From: an uncultured Shimia sp.
Lineage (GTDB): Bacteria; Pseudomonadota; Alphaproteobacteria; Rhodobacterales; Rhodobacteraceae
Assembly: GCF_947493595.1 (NCBI RefSeq)
Contig: NZ_CANLRL010000002.1
Coordinates: 248,001 to 312,000, forward strand
Direction of reading: 5' to 3'
Length of the DNA: 64,000 nucleotides
The notes beneath the pieces were generated by a model. It saw only the letters and a program-made list of their open reading frames with translations, made no database searches and was not told the DNA's origin. Of this stretch, positions 26,760-36,736 are shown piece after piece (position 1 is the stretch's first letter; every line of letters starts with the position of its first letter). The position numbers and the translations under genes are program-made.

Positions 26760-29700
26760 CCCAACCAATGAACGACGCCACCCGTCGCCAGATCACCGCC
26801 GCGCGCCCTGACGCCAGCACCTGGCTCTCTGCCAACGCCGGCTCCGGCAAAACCCGCGTGCTCACGGACCGTGTCGCACGGCTTTTGCTTGAAGGTGTTT
26901 TACCTCAACACATCCTGTGTCTGACCTATACCAAGGCCGCCGCCAGCGAGATGCAGAACAGGCTCTTCAAACGTCTTGGCAGCTGGGCGATGAAATCTGA
27001 TGCCGAACTGTCTGAGGAGCTTGGCGAGCTCGGCGTTGTCGGAAAATCCAACGCTGACGATTTGCGCAACGCCCGCACCCTATTTGCCCGTGCCATTGAA
27101 ACACCGGGCGGCTTGAAAATCCAAACCATCCACTCCTTCTGCGCCTCCATGCTGCGCCGCTTTCCGCTTGAGGCCGGCGTCTCGCCGCTATTCAGCGAAA
27201 TGGAAGACCGCGCGGCAGCATTACTGCGTGAAGAGATTGTGGAGCAGATGGCGGAAGAGCCAGACGCCATTCTGGTGCGTGACCTCGCCACCCATTTCAC
27301 CGGTGCCGCGTTGGAAGATCTGACAGCAGACATCTGTCGCCATGCAGACCGGTTGCGTCATCCAGTATCGTCAGCAGACCTTTGCGATCTGCTCGGATTG
27401 CCGGACGGCTATGACCAAGACGCGTTGCTGTCTGATGTTTTCCTAGGCGGTGAAGCAGAGCTGGTCAACGCACTCATCGACGTCCTTCAAAAAGGAGGCA
27501 AAACCGACGCGACAGCGGCAACAAAACTAAGTGCCATCACTAATTTCGATGTATCCGCGCTGCCCATCCTGGAATCCGTTTTCCTGACAGGTAAAAGTGC
27601 AAAAGATCCGTTTTGCGCCAAGTTAGACTCATTTCCAACCAAAGCACTGCGTACCAATCATGCGGATTTGATGGAACGCATCAAGCCTCTCATGTTGCGT
27701 GTAGAAGTTGCAAGACCGCGTCGCCTCGCCCTTCAAGCCCAAGACCGCAGCGCCGCGTTGCACGCTTTTGCGGCACGCTTTCTGGAACGCTACGACACCG
27801 CCAAACAGCATCGCGGCTGGCTCGACTTTGACGACCTCATTCTGCGCGCGCGCAACCTGCTAAACGAACCTGCCGTGGCCGAATGGGTACTCTATCGACT
27901 CGACGGCGGCATTGACCACATCCTTGTGGATGAAGCCCAAGACACCAGTCCGGTGCAATGGCAAGTCATCGAACGTCTGGCGCAAGAATTCACTTCCGGC
28001 TCTGGTGCACGGGGTGACGACATCCGAACCATTTTTGTGGTGGGCGACAAAAAGCAGTCGATCTACAGCTTTCAAGGTGCGGACCCGGCAGAGTTTGACC
28101 GTATGCGCGATGAATTTGCCACGCGATTGCACGCAACAGAAACCCAGTTGCAGGACCTGAGCCTGGAATACTCCTTCCGCTCTTCCCCTGCGGTCCTGAA
28201 CCTCGTCGACAAGTGTTTTGAGAACCACGCTGATGCAGGCTTTCCTACGGGCAATCGCCACATTGCGTTTAACGACGACATGCCGGGCCGCGTTGACCTC
28301 TGGCCGGTCGTCGAGCCCGTTGCAAAGGCGGAAAAAGACGATTGGTTTGATCCGGTCGACCGCCTTGGAGACACCCATCACTCGGTCATTTTGGCTGATC
28401 GCATCGCGGCACAGATCGCGCGGATGATCAAACAGGACACCATTGCCGACAAGCGCGGCCCCGACGGGCAGTTCACGCAACGCAAAATCGAACCAGGCGA
28501 TTTCCTCATTTTGGTGCAATGTCGCTCTGACCTGTTCCACGAGATCATCCGCGCGTGCAAACTGCACGGCTTGCCGATTGCCGGTGCCGACCGCCTGAAA
28601 GTCGGCGGCGAAATGGCTGTGCGTGACCTCGGCGCATTGTTGTCCTTTCTCGCCACTCCCGAAGACGACCTGTCGCTGGCCACGATCCTGCGGTCCCCGT
28701 TGTTTGGCTGGTCGGAACAGGCGCTGTTTGACCTCGCACATCGCCGCGCCCCCAAAACCTACCTTTGGGCGGCACTACGCGACAGGGGCGACGAGTTCCC
28801 CAAAACTATGGCCGTGCTGGACGATCTGCGCGCCAACACTGACTTCTTGCGGCCCTATGACCTGATCGAACGCGTGCTTACCCGCCACAAAGGCCGCCAC
28901 GCTTTCCTTGCGCGCCTTGGGGCTGAAGCAGAAGACGGCATCAACGCACTTCTCTCTCAAGCGTTGGCCTATGAAAAATCCTCAGTGCCCAGCCTCACCG
29001 GCTTCTTGCAATGGATGCAGACCGACGAACTGGAAATCAAACGCCAGATGGACAGCGCCACCAACCGTATCCGTGTGATGACAGTGCATGGTTCAAAGGG
29101 TCTGGAAGCACCCATTGTTATCATGCCGGACACAGGCAAACGGTTGATCAAAACCGACGCGCCAATTGTGCCCGTTGGAGACACAGCGCTTTGGAACATG
29201 GCGTCCGATAGCGCACCAGCCCCTTTGACTTATGCACGCGAGACATTGGCGGAGGCACAAGCCGCTGAACGGCTGCGCTTGCTTTACGTCGCCATGACCC
29301 GTGCTGAAAAATGGCTGATTGTGGCAGCGGCCGGAGATTTGGGGAAAGACGGCAAGAGCTGGTATGACACCATCCGCGCCGCGATGGTCGCCTCCAATGC
29401 CATGCCTTGTCAGTTTGACGGCGGTGAAGGTCTGCGCCAGGATCACGGGAATTGGGCCGGAACAGTCACTGAATCAGATGAGGCCAATGCCCCTCCCATA
29501 GTCGATGTGCCGGTGTTCCTTAAAACCGCCGCGCCTGAACCACCAACACATCCACAGGCCCTCAACCCGTCTGATTTGGGCGGTGCCAAGGCGCTTGGCG
29601 GGGAGCAAGGCTTGGATCAAGAGGCCGCTATGCAACGCGGCACTTGGCTCCACTTGCTGCTCGAGCATTTGCCCAACCATCCGCAAGCTGAATGGTCAGA

Positions 29701-30151
29701 AATTGCCAAATCTCTTCTGCAAGATGATCTGGTCGAGATGCAGAACAGGCAATTAGAAGATCTACTGGCCGAAGCCACGCAAACTTTGTCCAAACCAGAG
29801 CTCGCCTGGCTATTTGATCCATCTGCTTTGGCAGAAGTCCCCGTGACCGCCAACCTTGGCCCCAATCGATTACACGGAATTATCGACCGCCTGGTGATTC
29901 AGGATGATTGTGTCTGGGCCATCGATTTCAAGACAAACGCCACGGTTCCAACCTCTACGCAAACCACACCGGACGGCATCCTCAGACAAATGGGGGCCTA
30001 TACCCATGCTTTGGAACAGATTTTTGACCTGCCAATCCGCACGGCAATCTTGTGGACTGCAAAGGCGGAGTTGATGGAACTGCCACACGATCTTGTGACA
30101 AGTTCACTTGCGGCCACAGGATATCTTGACGCCCCCGCCCCGCAAACCTAG
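26756..30151 (+). CDS. addA: Double-strand break repair helicase-nuclease AddA
   Basis: 1131 residues, UvrD/Rep-type superfamily 1 helicase: Walker A ANAGSGKT (26-33), [13 protein letters not shown], Walker [13 protein letters not shown] (from 391), [30 protein letters not shown] and [14 protein letters not shown]. The C-terminal nuclease has IDFKTN with D1057 and K1059. All catalytic residues look intact, so this is a full AddAB rather than a RecBCD system. A thioredoxin gene follows 49 bp later. Confidence 0.97.
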   Translation: MTQPMNDATRRQITAARPDASTWLSANAGSGKTRVLTDRVARLLLEGVLPQHILCLTYTKAAASEMQNRLFKRLGSWAMKSDAELSEELGELGVVGKSNADDLRNARTLFARAIETPGGLKIQTIHSFCASMLRRFPLEAGVSPLFSEMEDRAAALLREEIVEQMAEEPDAILVRDLATHFTGAALEDLTADICRHADRLRHPVSSADLCDLLGLPDGYDQDALLSDVFLGGEAELVNALIDVLQKGGKTDATAATKLSAITNFDVSALPILESVFLTGKSAKDPFCAKLDSFPTKALRTNHADLMERIKPLMLRVEVARPRRLALQAQDRSAALHAFAARFLERYDTAKQHRGWLDFDDLILRARNLLNEPAVAEWVLYRLDGGIDHILVDEAQDTSPVQWQVIERLAQEFTSGSGARGDDIRTIFVVGDKKQSIYSFQGADPAEFDRMRDEFATRLHATETQLQDLSLEYSFRSSPAVLNLVDKCFENHADAGFPTGNRHIAFNDDMPGRVDLWPVVEPVAKAEKDDWFDPVDRLGDTHHSVILADRIAAQIARMIKQDTIADKRGPDGQFTQRKIEPGDFLILVQCRSDLFHEIIRACKLHGLPIAGADRLKVGGEMAVRDLGALLSFLATPEDDLSLATILRSPLFGWSEQALFDLAHRRAPKTYLWAALRDRGDEFPKTMAVLDDLRANTDFLRPYDLIERVLTRHKGRHAFLARLGAEAEDGINALLSQALAYEKSSVPSLTGFLQWMQTDELEIKRQMDSATNRIRVMTVHGSKGLEAPIVIMPDTGKRLIKTDAPIVPVGDTALWNMASDSAPAPLTYARETLAEAQAAERLRLLYVAMTRAEKWLIVAAAGDLGKDGKSWYDTIRAAMVASNAMPCQFDGGEGLRQDHGNWAGTVTESDEANAPPIVDVPVFLKTAAPEPPTHPQALNPSDLGGAKALGGEQGLDQEAAMQRGTWLHLLLEHLPNHPQAEWSEIAKSLLQDDLVEMQNRQLEDLLAEATQTLSKPELAWLFDPSALAEVPVTANLGPNRLHGIIDRLVIQDDCVWAIDFKTNATVPTSTQTTPDGILRQMGAYTHALEQIFDLPIRTAILWTAKAELMELPHDLVTSSLAATGYLDAPAPQT

Positions 30152-30200
30152 GTTCCCTCGAACCAAGACTTACCAGCACCCTCTTTCAGGAGACCTCCCA

Positions 30201-30521
30201 ATGGCAACCGTCGCTGTCACCGATGCCACCTTTGACGAAGAAGTAAAAAACGCCGACGTTCCTGTCGTCGTGGATTTCTGGGCCGAATGGTGTGGCCCTT
30301 GTAAACAAATCGGCCCAGCGCTCGAAGAGCTCTCTGCCGAAATGGACGGCAAAGTGAAAATTGCCAAAGTCGACGTGGACAGCAACCCTGGCGCAGCCGC
30401 TGCTCTGGGCGTGCGCGGCATTCCTGCGCTGTTCATCTTCAAAGACGGACAAGTGATCTCCAACCGCGCGGGCGCGGCGCCTAAAGCCGCTCTGCAAAGC
30501 TGGATCGAAGACGCCCTTTGA
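30201..30521 (+). CDS. trxA: Thioredoxin
   Basis: 106 residues from the ATG behind CAGGAG. Classic active site AEWCGPCK (C31, C34), VDVDSNP and the cis-proline loop [14 protein letters not shown]. General protein disulfide reductase, and electron donor to ribonucleotide reductase and PAPS reductase. Last gene of the run beginning at tsaE and closed by a strong terminator. Confidence 0.97.
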   Translation: MATVAVTDATFDEEVKNADVPVVVDFWAEWCGPCKQIGPALEELSAEMDGKVKIAKVDVDSNPGAAAALGVRGIPALFIFKDGQVISNRAGAAPKAALQSWIEDAL

Positions 30522-30545
30522 TCCGGGCGAAATACTGATTTCGAG

Positions 30546-30571
30546 AGGCGCTCCATTGGGGCGCCTTTTTT
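30546..30571 (+). terminator. Intrinsic terminator of trxA
   Basis: AGGCGCTCC pairs with GGGGCGCCT (one G-U) around a 3-nt loop, followed by TTTTTT. The T-run touches the stop codon of the convergent gene at 30570. Confidence 0.85.
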
Positions 30572-31478
30572 AGTCCACAGGCCAGCCAAGGCCTGCCAAG
30601 CGTGCTCTGATTTTGTCTTTCGCTTCCGGCCGCCCCGCATTGATCGACATCTGTTGCAGGAACCACCACAGGTATTGAGGGTAGGGCGGTTTCATCCGCT
30701 GCACGGCTTTGAACGCGCCCTCGATGCCAAGCTGATCCACATTGGCAGCGATATGTTGAAAATCGATCCCAGCAAATAGCACGCAAGGCTTTTTAAGAAA
30801 GTACCCGGCAAAAGCCACGCTTGAATTCATCGCAACCACGTAGGCACATTTGGGGAGAAGTTCCTCCATCCCCCCAACACGCAACGACAATCGCGCGTTC
30901 TGAACCACCATATCGTTTAAAGTATCCCGCTCTTCCTTGGTGTAGATCTCACCAGGATGCAGCGTAATTACAACCTCTCGGTCCTGCTCCTGCGCGAGCA
31001 CATGCTCCACCATCTCGACTGGGTTACAGTGCTGAAAATAGCGTTTCTCAAGTAGCTTCCCTTGCAGCGGCACATAGACAAAATCGCCCTTCTCCACCTG
31101 CTTTAGCAGCGGCTCATACAAGCGCCGCCGCCAGGCCTGAAAAAACTTCCGTGCTTCTGCCTCATCAATCTTGGACGGATCAAAAGCGGTCTCTGCCACT
31201 TCCCAGTGCCATCTCTCGTTGGTGGGCTCAATGTGCCAAAACGGGTAGTAATAGGCCTTCCTTAGCGTGACCGAATTGCGCACAAAAGGATCACGCATAT
31301 AGAACACCGAATACCCGCCCAAACGCGGATCGGCTTCCTCAGGATCAACATAGCTCACTTGCATACCTGCAGAGCGAACCACATCCGACACTTTATTGAT
31401 AAAGTTGTGCTCGCCAGCTTCCGCGCGCTGTCGATGCGGCCATGGAATGTAAAAGCGGGCCTGTGTCTCACTGCTCAT
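30570..31478 (-). CDS. Capsule-polysaccharide (KpsS/LipB-like) biosynthesis-type protein
   Basis: 302 residues when started at [15 protein letters not shown]. The C-terminal half reads [31 protein letters not shown] and [13 protein letters not shown], which matches the pattern of capsule synthesis glycosyltransferases of the KpsS/KpsC type (HPxE, then NSSV, then KPV). The family adds the Kdo linker to phospholipid anchors of capsules, but no other capsule genes are nearby and the N-terminal half is not recognised. Function is therefore tentative. Divergent from hslV over 100 bp. Confidence 0.5.
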   Translation of the reverse strand: MSSETQARFYIPWPHRQRAEAGEHNFINKVSDVVRSAGMQVSYVDPEEADPRLGGYSVFYMRDPFVRNSVTLRKAYYYPFWHIEPTNERWHWEVAETAFDPSKIDEAEARKFFQAWRRRLYEPLLKQVEKGDFVYVPLQGKLLEKRYFQHCNPVEMVEHVLAQEQDREVVITLHPGEIYTKEERDTLNDMVVQNARLSLRVGGMEELLPKCAYVVAMNSSVAFAGYFLKKPCVLFAGIDFQHIAANVDQLGIEGAFKAVQRMKPPYPQYLWWFLQQMSINAGRPEAKDKIRARLAGLGWPVD

Positions 31479-31520
31479 GCGCCGGACGCTAAGCCCTTGC
31501 AATCACGCCCGCAAGCCATA

Positions 31521-31552
31521 CCCTTGTGCCTTTCCGGTCGCAGGCTCATATA
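31521..31552 (+). promoter_or_regulatory. Probable heat-shock (RpoH) promoter of hslV
   Basis: CCCTTGTGC (31521-31529), a 15-bp spacer and CTCATATA (31545-31552) closely follow the RpoH pattern CCCTTGAA-N13-15-CCCATNTA. The start of transcription would fall about 20 bp before the hslV ATG. hslVU is a known heat-shock operon, which supports the reading. Confidence 0.5.
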
Positions 31553-31578
31553 GGGCAAAGGACAAAAGGAGCTTTTGG

Positions 31579-32136
31579 ATGTCTGAGGATCAATTCCCCG
31601 GTTGGCACGGCACCACCATCATTGGTGTGAAAAAGGGCGGCGAAGTTGTGATTGCCGGTGACGGGCAGGTCTCTTTGGGCCAAACCGTGATCAAAGGCAC
31701 CGCGCGCAAAGTGCGTCGCCTGAGCCCCGGCGGCTATGAAATTGTCGCAGGGTTTGCCGGCTCCACCGCAGACGCCTTCACACTTCTGGAGCGCTTGGAA
31801 GCCAAACTCGAAGCCACCCCCGGCCAACTGGCCCGCGCCTCGGTCGAACTGGCCAAAGACTGGCGCACGGACAAATACCTGCAAAAGCTCGAAGCCATGC
31901 TGATTGTGTCGGACGGCGCCGACATCTTCGTGATCACCGGAGCAGGGGACGTGCTTGAGCCTGAACATGACGTGACCGCAATTGGCTCCGGTGGCAACTA
32001 CGCGCTGGCCGCAGGGCGCGCGCTGATGGACACCGATCTGTCTGCCGAAGAGGTTGCGCGCAAAGCCATGGGTATCGCTGGGGATATTTGCGTCTACACC
32101 AACGGCAACCTGACCGTGGAGACCATCAAACAATGA
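31579..32136 (+). CDS. hslV: ATP-dependent protease subunit HslV
   Basis: 185 residues behind AAAAGGAGC. Proteasome-type peptidase: after a 12-residue leader (ending FPGWHG) comes [11 protein letters not shown], whose first threonine is the catalytic nucleophile once the leader is removed; [14 protein letters not shown], then [14 protein letters not shown]. It assembles with HslU into a protease for misfolded and regulatory proteins. The partner hslU is not directly downstream but 2.1 kb away, after an aldo/keto reductase and a membrane protein. Confidence 0.96.
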   Translation: MSEDQFPGWHGTTIIGVKKGGEVVIAGDGQVSLGQTVIKGTARKVRRLSPGGYEIVAGFAGSTADAFTLLERLEAKLEATPGQLARASVELAKDWRTDKYLQKLEAMLIVSDGADIFVITGAGDVLEPEHDVTAIGSGGNYALAAGRALMDTDLSAEEVARKAMGIAGDICVYTNGNLTVETIKQ

Positions 32137-33167
32137 GCGACATGACCTACACCCGCATGGGCAATTCCGGTCTGGTTGTTTCCCGTCTGGCGCTTGGCAC
32201 CATGACCTTCACCCACGGCTCCGACTGGATTCCCGGCGTTGCCAAAGTTGGCCTTAGTGATGCCCAGCGCATGGTCGACACCGCCCTGGATGGGGGCATC
32301 AACTTCTTTGACGCCGCAGATGGCTATTCCAATGGTGAAGCCGAAGACATCCTTGGCAAAACCCTCAAGGGCAAGCGCAACGACGCGGTGATCTGCACCA
32401 AGCTGGGTTTTCGCCAAAGCGATCGCATCACCAACGCTGGCCTCTCACGTGGACACATCCTCTCATCCGTAGATGGTTGCCTGAAACGGCTCGACACCGA
32501 TTGGATCGACCTTCTGGTACTGCACAAAACCGACTTCACGACGCCAATGGAAGAAACCCTGTCGACCCTGCAAACGGTGATCGAAGCCGGAAAGGTGCGC
32601 CACATCGGTGTATCCAACTGGCCGGCGTGGAAGGTCGCACAGGCCGTGCAGTTTCAGCGTGACAACAACTTGAGCCAGTTTGTGGCCGGGCAATACCTTT
32701 ACAACGCTGTGGGTCGCGACATCGAGATGGACATCCTACGCATGGGTGCGGAACTCGGCATCGGTCTCATGGCGTGGTCGCCGCTGGCGGGTGGTCTGCT
32801 GACGGGAAAATACGATCTCAACAAGCTGGAAGACAGCGACGGCCGTCTGGCCGAAGGAGATTTCCTGCAAGTCTCCAAAGAGCAAGCGCAGACCGCGATC
32901 ACCGCGCTGACATCCGCCGCCGACGTGCACAACGCAACACCGGCACAAATCGCCCAAGCCTGGATTCTGAACAAACGCCGTGACCACACAGTTATCATCG
33001 GAGCCTCCAAACTCAGCCAGCTTGAAACCGGCATCGCCGCCGCCAATATCGCGCTGAGCGAGGCGGAAATGGCTGCTCTGGACGCTGCTGCCGCGCCAGG
33101 TCGTCGCTACCCCGAGTGGTTTGACGACATGATGAAAGACGAACTGTTTGCCAAAGTGCTCGCGTAA
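32133..33167 (+). CDS. Aldo/keto reductase
   Basis: 344 residues starting at the ATGA overlap with the hslV stop. [18 protein letters not shown], the catalytic tyrosine in [18 protein letters not shown], the lysine in VICTKLGF and the [10 protein letters not shown] segment identify an AKR with NADPH specificity typical of the YajO/Tas-like branch. It reduces aldehydes or ketones; the substrate is unknown. Overlap with hslV suggests cotranscription from the heat-shock promoter. Confidence 0.93.
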   Translation: MSDMTYTRMGNSGLVVSRLALGTMTFTHGSDWIPGVAKVGLSDAQRMVDTALDGGINFFDAADGYSNGEAEDILGKTLKGKRNDAVICTKLGFRQSDRITNAGLSRGHILSSVDGCLKRLDTDWIDLLVLHKTDFTTPMEETLSTLQTVIEAGKVRHIGVSNWPAWKVAQAVQFQRDNNLSQFVAGQYLYNAVGRDIEMDILRMGAELGIGLMAWSPLAGGLLTGKYDLNKLEDSDGRLAEGDFLQVSKEQAQTAITALTSAADVHNATPAQIAQAWILNKRRDHTVIIGASKLSQLETGIAAANIALSEAEMAALDAAAAPGRRYPEWFDDMMKDELFAKVLA

Positions 33168-33182
33168 CGAGAGACCCACCTC

Positions 33183-34247
33183 ATGATTGACAAAGATGAT
33201 CTTCGCGCCGCGGTTGGCTCCGGCCTGCTGAACGAACAACAGGCCGCGGCGCTTGCGGCACTGGCGGATAGCAGGCGCGGCGCACGCGAAGACCTCACCA
33301 TCGGCGATGAACCGTTTGAACTTTTCAAAGGTTTCAACGAGATTTTCATTGTGGTTGGCTTGCTTATCCTCGCCAGCGGCTGGGCTGCGGTCAACGGCAT
33401 CGCCATGGCCGCCGAAGTGGTGAACTACAAAACCAAAATTGTGACCACCACAGCCATCTCCGGCGCTGTGATCTGGGCACTGGCGGAGTACTTCATCCGC
33501 CGCCGCCGGATGGTGGCCCCGGCCATTGCCTTGTCGATCCTTTGGGCGATCAACGCAGGCTCTGGCATCACCGCCTATTTCGCGCAGCCTTTCATGCTGG
33601 CTCAGGAAGACTTCTCCAGCCTGCCACTGCCGCTGGCGCTCACCACTTTGGCAACACTGATCTTCTGGCTGCGCTTCCGCGTGCCCTTTGCCATGGCGCT
33701 AATTGCACTTGGCGTCTTTGGCATCGCGCTCATGCTTGGCGCCAACCAATCCGGCACGCCGACCAGCCCACAAGACCTGTTCCTGTTGTCCGCCGGGGGC
33801 CCCTTTGCCTTCATCACTTTGGGTGTCGGTATCAGTGTCTTTGCTGCCGCCATGTATTTTGACATGTCCGACCCACACCGCGTCACCCGCCGTAGCGCGC
33901 AAGGCTTCTGGCTCCATGTCGTCGCTGCGCCTGCCTTGATCAACACCGTGGCACTTACGTTGCTTGAAGCGGGCGGTAACGGCGCGCATTTGGCACTTAT
34001 GCTCTTCCTTCTGGGCTTTGCCGCCATCGCCATCATCATCGACCGGCGCTCCTTCCTGATCGCTGCCATCGGCTACACCGTGGCTCTGGCCAGCATCGTC
34101 TTTGACGGCGAAGGCGCAGCCTTCACCATTCTTTTCCTCGGCATCTTCTTGGTGGTGCTCGGCGCCTTCTGGTCCCGCTTCCGCGCGGCCCTTCTTGAGC
34201 CATTGTCCGGCATCCTGCCGCTACACCGCCTGCCGCCCTCTCACTGA
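33183..34247 (+). CDS. Polytopic membrane protein, unknown
   Basis: 354 residues. A soluble N-terminus (about 1-55, with LLNEQQAAALAALAD) is followed by roughly nine or ten membrane helices separated by short loops, with RRR and DRR positive clusters at the cytoplasmic side. The layout resembles DUF2157-type membrane proteins but no diagnostic motif is certain. It lies 15 bp after the aldo/keto reductase and 12 bp before hslU, so it is in the hslV-hslU transcript. Confidence 0.75.
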   Translation: MIDKDDLRAAVGSGLLNEQQAAALAALADSRRGAREDLTIGDEPFELFKGFNEIFIVVGLLILASGWAAVNGIAMAAEVVNYKTKIVTTTAISGAVIWALAEYFIRRRRMVAPAIALSILWAINAGSGITAYFAQPFMLAQEDFSSLPLPLALTTLATLIFWLRFRVPFAMALIALGVFGIALMLGANQSGTPTSPQDLFLLSAGGPFAFITLGVGISVFAAAMYFDMSDPHRVTRRSAQGFWLHVVAAPALINTVALTLLEAGGNGAHLALMLFLLGFAAIAIIIDRRSFLIAAIGYTVALASIVFDGEGAAFTILFLGIFLVVLGAFWSRFRAALLEPLSGILPLHRLPPSH

Positions 34248-34259
34248 TTGGACACCGTT

Positions 34260-35570
34260 ATGACTGATCTCACACCTCGTGAAATTGTTTCCGAACTTGA
34301 CCGATTCATCATTGGCCAGAACGACGCAAAACGCGCCGTGGCCGTGGCCCTGCGCAATCGCTGGCGCCGCAAACAGCTGTCTGATGACATCCGAGATGAA
34401 GTCTATCCTAAGAACATCCTGATGATTGGCCCCACCGGTGTTGGCAAAACCGAGATCTCCCGCCGTCTGGCCAAACTGGCGCGCGCACCTTTCATCAAGG
34501 TTGAAGCCACCAAATTCACCGAAGTGGGTTACGTGGGCCGTGATGTTGAACAGATCATCCGCGATCTGGTCGATGCCGCCATTATCCAAACCCGCGAGCA
34601 CATGCGCGAAGACGTGAAGGTCAAGGCCCATGCCGCCGCCGAAGAGCGCGTGATTGAGGCCATTGCGGGTCCCGACGCGCGCGAAGGCACGCGAGACATG
34701 TTCCGCAAGAAGCTCAAAGACGGGCTGCTCGACGATACAGTGATTGAGCTTGAAGTTGCCGACAGCTCCAATCCTTTGGGCGGCATGTTTGACGTTCCCG
34801 GCCAACCGGGCAGCCAAATGGGTATGATGAACCTGGGTGACATCTTTGGCAAAGCCATGGGCGGCCGCACGACCAAGAAACGCATGACCGTAGCTGAGAG
34901 CTATGAAATTCTGATTTCTGACGAAGCTGACAAACTTCTGGACGACGAAACCGTCAATGCCGCCGCGCTGCAATCTGTGGAGCAAAACGGCATTGTCTTC
35001 CTGGATGAGATCGACAAGGTCTGCGCCCGTCAGGAAGCCCGCGGCGGTGACGTCTCCCGCGAGGGTGTGCAACGTGATTTGTTGCCCCTAATCGAAGGCA
35101 CCACTGTCTCCACCAAACACGGTCCCGTAAAAACCGACCACATCTTGTTCATCGCGTCGGGTGCGTTCCACATCGCCAAACCGTCTGATCTTCTGCCCGA
35201 ACTGCAAGGCCGCTTGCCAATCCGAGTTGAATTGCGCGCCCTGACCGAAGAAGACTTCGTGCGCATCTTGACCGAAACAGACAACGCTCTGACCCGTCAA
35301 TACACTGCACTGATGGGCACCGAAGAGGTCACTGTCACCTTCACTGAAGATGGCATCGCTGCCTTGGCCAAAATTGCGGCAGACGTGAACCAATCGATTG
35401 AAAACATCGGCGCCCGTCGCCTTTACACGGTGATGGAACGCGTCTTTGAGGAACTGAGCTTCACTGCGCCGGATCGGTCTGGCGACGAAATCACGGTTGA
35501 TGCAGCCTTTGTGGAAACAAACTTGGGTGAGCTGTCCAAATCCGTGGATGTAAGCCGCTACGTGCTCTGA
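34260..35570 (+). CDS. hslU: ATP-dependent protease ATPase subunit HslU
   Basis: 436 residues from the ATG giving [19 protein letters not shown]; a TTG four codons earlier is also in frame. AAA+ motifs: Walker A GPTGVGKT (57-64), the substrate-pore loop VGYVGRDVE, Walker [12 protein letters not shown], and the C-terminal VDVSRYVL that docks into HslV. Unfolds substrates for HslV. Followed by a strong terminator that also borders the next gene's start. Confidence 0.97.
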   Translation: MTDLTPREIVSELDRFIIGQNDAKRAVAVALRNRWRRKQLSDDIRDEVYPKNILMIGPTGVGKTEISRRLAKLARAPFIKVEATKFTEVGYVGRDVEQIIRDLVDAAIIQTREHMREDVKVKAHAAAEERVIEAIAGPDAREGTRDMFRKKLKDGLLDDTVIELEVADSSNPLGGMFDVPGQPGSQMGMMNLGDIFGKAMGGRTTKKRMTVAESYEILISDEADKLLDDETVNAAALQSVEQNGIVFLDEIDKVCARQEARGGDVSREGVQRDLLPLIEGTTVSTKHGPVKTDHILFIASGAFHIAKPSDLLPELQGRLPIRVELRALTEEDFVRILTETDNALTRQYTALMGTEEVTVTFTEDGIAALAKIAADVNQSIENIGARRLYTVMERVFEELSFTAPDRSGDEITVDAAFVETNLGELSKSVDVSRYVL

Positions 35571-35607
35571 TTTCCCCCTAGCAGCACTTTCCGTTCCTCG
35601 GCATAGT

Positions 35608-35638
35608 CCCGGCAACTCAGTTTTGCCGGGATTTTTTT
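35608..35638 (+). terminator. Intrinsic terminator of hslU, abutting the next start codon
   Basis: CCCGGCAA and TTGCCGGG pair over 8 bp and are followed by ATTTTTTT. The T-run ends one base before the GTG of the next gene, and GGGA in the 3' arm is 8 nt from that GTG, so the hairpin also carries its likely ribosome site. Confidence 0.85.
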
Positions 35639-36736
35639 GTGCGCCGCCTTATTATCATACTCACGTGTTGCCTTGTGTCCGCCTGCGCAGATCGTATCAC
35701 CGCTCCAGTTCAACCGGAGGCATTGTCTTCCGCCAACACACGCCAGATTTTTGTTGTCACCAACCGACAGCGAAACGCGCAGGGTTACCTCGCAAACACG
35801 CGGAATTCTGAGCTGACTTTCCTGGACACAATAGTGTCTATTCCACCTAAACACTCAGCTGGCGAAGCGCCTACGTTCCATGCCCACCCGGATCCACAAA
35901 AGCACTTTGTAATCGCAAAAGAAACTCAAATTGCCTCCCTGCCTGAGTTGGCAAAGAGGGTGTCTTCCAGCTTATCGGACCAACCGCGCCGCAATCGCGA
36001 AGTCACCGTTTTTGTGCATGGGTTCTACAATACCTACCAAGACAGCCTGTTCCGCATCGCCCAGCTTCAAACCGATTTTAATATGCCTGGCACCGTGGTA
36101 AATTTTGCCTGGGCCAGCGCAGGCAGCCCCTTGGGATATGCGCACGACCGGGAAAGCGCCTTGTTCTCACGCGATGATCTTGAGCGCACGCTGCGTACCC
36201 TTGCCAAATCCAAATCTGATCGCCTTTTACTCGTTGGACATTCCCTTGGCACGTTTTTGATCACTGAAACGCTGAGGCAGATCGAGCTCAAGGAGCCTGG
36301 CTGGACGGCCCGCAACATCGATGCGCTGGCACTGATTTCACCGGACATGCCGGTTGATTTGTTCCTGCGCAACTTGGAGCCGATAAATTCACTGCCTGAC
36401 TCGACCGTGATTTTGACATCGACAGAAGACAGCGCCCTACGCCTCTCCAGTCGAATAAACCGATCATCTCAGCGGTTGGGCCAGCTAGACAACCCCGATT
36501 TGCTCGCGGATCTTCCGGTGATTGTATTTGACGTGTCGAGCTTTTCCGATGGCAGCAGCAACCATATGACATTTGCCGAAAGCCCTGCGTTGATTGCACT
36601 ACTGCGTGATGCGCGCACATTTGATGAATTGCTTGCACCAGACGATCCAAATTTCCTTCTGCGACAAGCGGAAAAAGTCCGCGTTTCCAATCAGGCAATC
36701 GCCATTCAGGTCTCCGGCCCGTCAGGCGGATCATGA
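35639..36736 (+). CDS. DUF900-type alpha/beta hydrolase lipoprotein
   Basis: 365 residues from GTG. N-terminal lipobox LVSAC (Cys16) marks an outer-membrane or periplasmic lipoprotein. The hydrolase core has EVTVFVHGFYNTYQDSL, FAWASAG and the nucleophile elbow VGHSLGTFL, as in the DUF900 family; the acid/histidine end is in SDGSSNHMTFAES. Esterase or lipase-like activity is expected but the substrate is unknown. Its stop overlaps the start of an MFS transporter (ATGA). Confidence 0.88.
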   Translation: MRRLIIILTCCLVSACADRITAPVQPEALSSANTRQIFVVTNRQRNAQGYLANTRNSELTFLDTIVSIPPKHSAGEAPTFHAHPDPQKHFVIAKETQIASLPELAKRVSSSLSDQPRRNREVTVFVHGFYNTYQDSLFRIAQLQTDFNMPGTVVNFAWASAGSPLGYAHDRESALFSRDDLERTLRTLAKSKSDRLLLVGHSLGTFLITETLRQIELKEPGWTARNIDALALISPDMPVDLFLRNLEPINSLPDSTVILTSTEDSALRLSSRINRSSQRLGQLDNPDLLADLPVIVFDVSSFSDGSSNHMTFAESPALIALLRDARTFDELLAPDDPNFLLRQAEKVRVSNQAIAIQVSGPSGGS

